Shown here piece after piece: positions 62,341 through 64,000 of a stretch of DNA of 64,000 bases. The translations under genes and the position numbers were made by a program. Within the stretch, counting starts at the first letter, position 1. Every line of letters begins with the position of its first letter. The DNA lies in contig JBBEBE010000002.1 in the NCBI GenBank assembly GCA_040882505.1, positions 248,001-312,000 on the forward strand, read 5' to 3'. Below the pieces are notes generated by a model. It searched no databases and had not been told where the DNA came from. It saw only the letters and a program-made list of their open reading frames with translations. The DNA comes from JBBEBE01 sp040882505. GTDB lineage: Bacteria > Bacteroidota > Rhodothermia > Balneolales > Balneolaceae.

Positions 62341-64000
62341 ATGCTCACAGAGATTACCTCCCACTCATTGAAGCATTTGGCCGATCATCTCGGTTCAAAA
62401 TTATTGGAGAAACCGTCGGGAGATCCGTTCCTCCCTCTGGAGATCATTGTTCCGAACCGGGATATCTCCAGATGGCTCTCCATGGAGCTGACCCGCACGT
62501 TGGGGGTGGTTGCCAATCTGAATATGATCATGCCGTCCGAGTGGGTCTGGCGGGAGTCCCGCGAGCTCTACCCGGAATTGCCGGAACGCCTTCCTTCAGA
62601 TCCGGGACCCATGAGTTGGACCCTCTATCTAATCCTTCAGGATCCCGCATTCCGCAAAGAGGTTCCCGTGCTGAACCGGTGGATCGAGTCGCGCGGGGAG
62701 AATCCGCGCTCCATCTGGCGTCTCGCTCGCCGGATCGTCTCCCTGTTGGACGGCTATCAGGTCTACCGGCCGGAGATGCTGCTGGCTTGGGATCGGGACG
62801 AACCGGTAATCCGGTCGGGGGACGAGCGGTGGCAGATGCAGATTTGGCAACGTCTGCGGCAGGAGTGGGCCCGGGTGGCCCCGGCGTGGAGCCGCAAGAC
62901 CCGGCCGGACCTGCTGGCCGAACTACTCTCTGCTGGCGGGGAGACCGGAGCCCTCGAATCGGGGAGCGAGAGGCCGTTGATTCTGTTCCACCCCGGACTG
63001 CTACCCCGCAGTGTGGAGCAACTGATCCGGCTACGGGCCCGACAACGGCCCGTCTGGCGGTTTCAGGTACGACCCGACGCCTGGTCGGACCCGGAGGGTG
63101 TGGATCTGCAGCAGCGGCCGGAGAATCCGCTCCTGGCGCGATTGGGGGGGCAGTGGATGGAGCAGCTGCAGCTGACTCGAGAGCTGGAGGCAGAGACTCC
63201 GGTGGAGACCCGTCGAGTTCATCTCTCCGGACCAACCTCTCCGACGTCACAGGAACGATCCGGCGGTCGTGACGGTGCCGATGCAGACGAGAGAGACGCT
63301 GCGGGCGCTTCTCAGCTCTTGAGCTCCCTTAAAGCGTCCATTCGACAGGCCGAACCTCTCCCGTCGGGCCTCGAACCGGACGAGTCCGTCGAGGTGCACA
63401 GTTGCCACTCGCCGCTTCGGGAGTTGGAGGTGCTCCATGACGCCCTGCTCCGCAAGTTTGACGAGATGGACGATCTGCGACCGGACGACATCGCCATCGT
63501 GACCCCGGATCCGGATCGGTACCGCAGAGCGATTGAAGCGGTCTTTCAATCCGATAGGGAGTGGAAGCCGGAGGTGCCGCTCTTTCTCCCGCATTCCGGC
63601 GGGGGCGACCGACTGAAGGCGGCCTTTCGGGCGCTGCTCCAGGTTCCCGAGAGTCGATTGTCGCTCTCGGAATTCACCGGTCTGTTGGAACGGGAAGCCG
63701 TTCGCCGTTCCATTGGACTCACGACCCGCGATCTGCGGTTCGTGCGCCGGTGGTTTCGGGAGAACCGCGTCTCGTGGGGGGTGAACGCCTCACATTGGAC
63801 GTCGGAGGGTCTGGAGTCAGATGGCCGAAAGAGCTGGCAAGGGGCGTTGGACCGGGGATGGCTCGGACAGTGGTCGGCCCCGGAGCCGGGATCCGTTGTG
63901 GATGGGGAGCTGGCCTTTGTCGGGATCGAGAGCCGTGAGCAGCGCGAGCTCTGGGCGCGGATTCAGCTCTTTTTGGGTCGTCTGGATCGCTGGCGGGAGG
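62341..64000 (+). CDS. recC: Exodeoxyribonuclease V gamma subunit RecC, N-terminal part
   Basis: An open frame of at least 553 codons that runs out of the window. ATG 62341 gives a start that aligns with E. coli RecC (MLTEITSHSLKHL); GTG 62302 is an alternative. The helicase-like fold shows DPFLPLEIIVPNRDISRWLS, MSWTLYLIL, LFHPGLLPRS and the strongly conserved CHSPLRELEVLHDALL. RecC holds RecB and RecD together and scans for Chi. An acidic, serine-rich insertion (about 300-335) precedes the second domain. The gene is very G+C-rich (about 68-70 percent in two counted lines). recB and recD would be expected just outside. Confidence 0.93.
   Translation, partial: MLTEITSHSLKHLADHLGSKLLEKPSGDPFLPLEIIVPNRDISRWLSMELTRTLGVVANLNMIMPSEWVWRESRELYPELPERLPSDPGPMSWTLYLILQDPAFRKEVPVLNRWIESRGENPRSIWRLARRIVSLLDGYQVYRPEMLLAWDRDEPVIRSGDERWQMQIWQRLRQEWARVAPAWSRKTRPDLLAELLSAGGETGALESGSERPLILFHPGLLPRSVEQLIRLRARQRPVWRFQVRPDAWSDPEGVDLQQRPENPLLARLGGQWMEQLQLTRELEAETPVETRRVHLSGPTSPTSQERSGGRDGADADERDAAGASQLLSSLKASIRQAEPLPSGLEPDESVEVHSCHSPLRELEVLHDALLRKFDEMDDLRPDDIAIVTPDPDRYRRAIEAVFQSDREWKPEVPLFLPHSGGGDRLKAAFRALLQVPESRLSLSEFTGLLEREAVRRSIGLTTRDLRFVRRWFRENRVSWGVNASHWTSEGLESDGRKSWQGALDRGWLGQWSAPEPGSVVDGELAFVGIESREQRELWARIQLFLGRLDRWRE

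Noticed and set aside
62528..63250. 240-codon proline/alanine-rich minus-strand frame
   Set aside because: Antisense to recC; composition reflects the G+C-rich sense codons.
62268..63272. 334-codon plus-strand frame overlapping recC
   Set aside because: It is out of frame with recC, which has clear family motifs through the same stretch; high G+C keeps alternative frames open.
1..64000. CRISPR arrays, insertion sequences, prophage or integrase genes
   Set aside because: No regularly spaced repeats, transposase or integrase motifs were seen on either strand, and gaps between genes are all below about 230 bases.

Overview
The window is a 64 kb stretch of a Gram-negative bacterial chromosome made up almost entirely of core metabolic and cell-maintenance genes. 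There is no insertion sequence, prophage, CRISPR array or rRNA operon, and no gap between genes exceeds about 230 bases. Several features point to the Bacteroidota/Chlorobiota/Rhodothermota-Balneolota group, most plausibly a Balneolota/Rhodothermota-type organism. These are an ATP synthase cluster atpZ-I-B-E-F-H-A-G without the beta and epsilon genes, a duf177-rpmF-plsX-fabH-fabD-fabG-acpP-fabF-rnc order, MutL with an RAH-type degenerate C-terminal motif, and promoters of the TTG-N20-TAnnTTTG type (clearest before nuoA). Lipoproteins, TolC and an LpxH-like enzyme show an outer membrane. The assignment is inference from gene content, not a database match.

Layout. 0-8.9 kb: end of murB, a DUF2779 nuclease-like gene, an M48 lipoprotein protease, purB, a small unknown gene, guaB, then an M23 peptidase/bactofilin pair that overlaps into the ATP synthase genes. 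8.9-14.4 kb: F1Fo ATP synthase. 14.44-14.53 kb: tRNA-Ser(UGA) and a terminator. 14.7-22.1 kb: tolC, an MlaC/HpnM-like gene, an MMPL/HpnN-like transporter, recO, an HtrA-type protease and a lipoprotein, closed by a bidirectional terminator facing icd. 23.7-27.0 kb: a small membrane protein, mutL and a tRNA-queuosine mannosyltransferase-like gene. 27.0-34.2 kb (minus strand): UPF0182, DUF1080, mtaB, a family-4 uracil-DNA glycosylase and dnaB. 34.3-41.6 kb (minus): nuoA-H only. 41.7-45.9 kb (minus): prenyl synthase, LpxH-like hydrolase and class A PBP. 46.1-49.0 kb: pfkA, pgi and a deoxynucleoside kinase. 49.1-57.4 kb: the fatty-acid cluster, rnc and mgtE. 57.4-60.1 kb: thyA, folA and a convergent HD phosphohydrolase. 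60.3-64 kb: M42 peptidase, Hpt protein, thioesterase and the 5' part of recC.

Style of the genome. Eleven adjacent gene pairs share a 4-base stop/start overlap, and TTG is used repeatedly as a start codon, often behind a strong GGAGG. The M42 peptidase and recC are much richer in G+C than everything around them.

The points most worth a second look are the TolC/HpnM-like/HpnN-like envelope lipid or efflux set, a family-4 uracil-DNA glycosylase that has lost its iron-sulfur cysteines, a MutL without an intact endonuclease motif, a DUF2779 nuclease outside any CRISPR context, and a perfect GTGACAA/TTGTCAC palindrome on a possible promoter before an unknown gene. I found no clear-cut novel multi-gene system.
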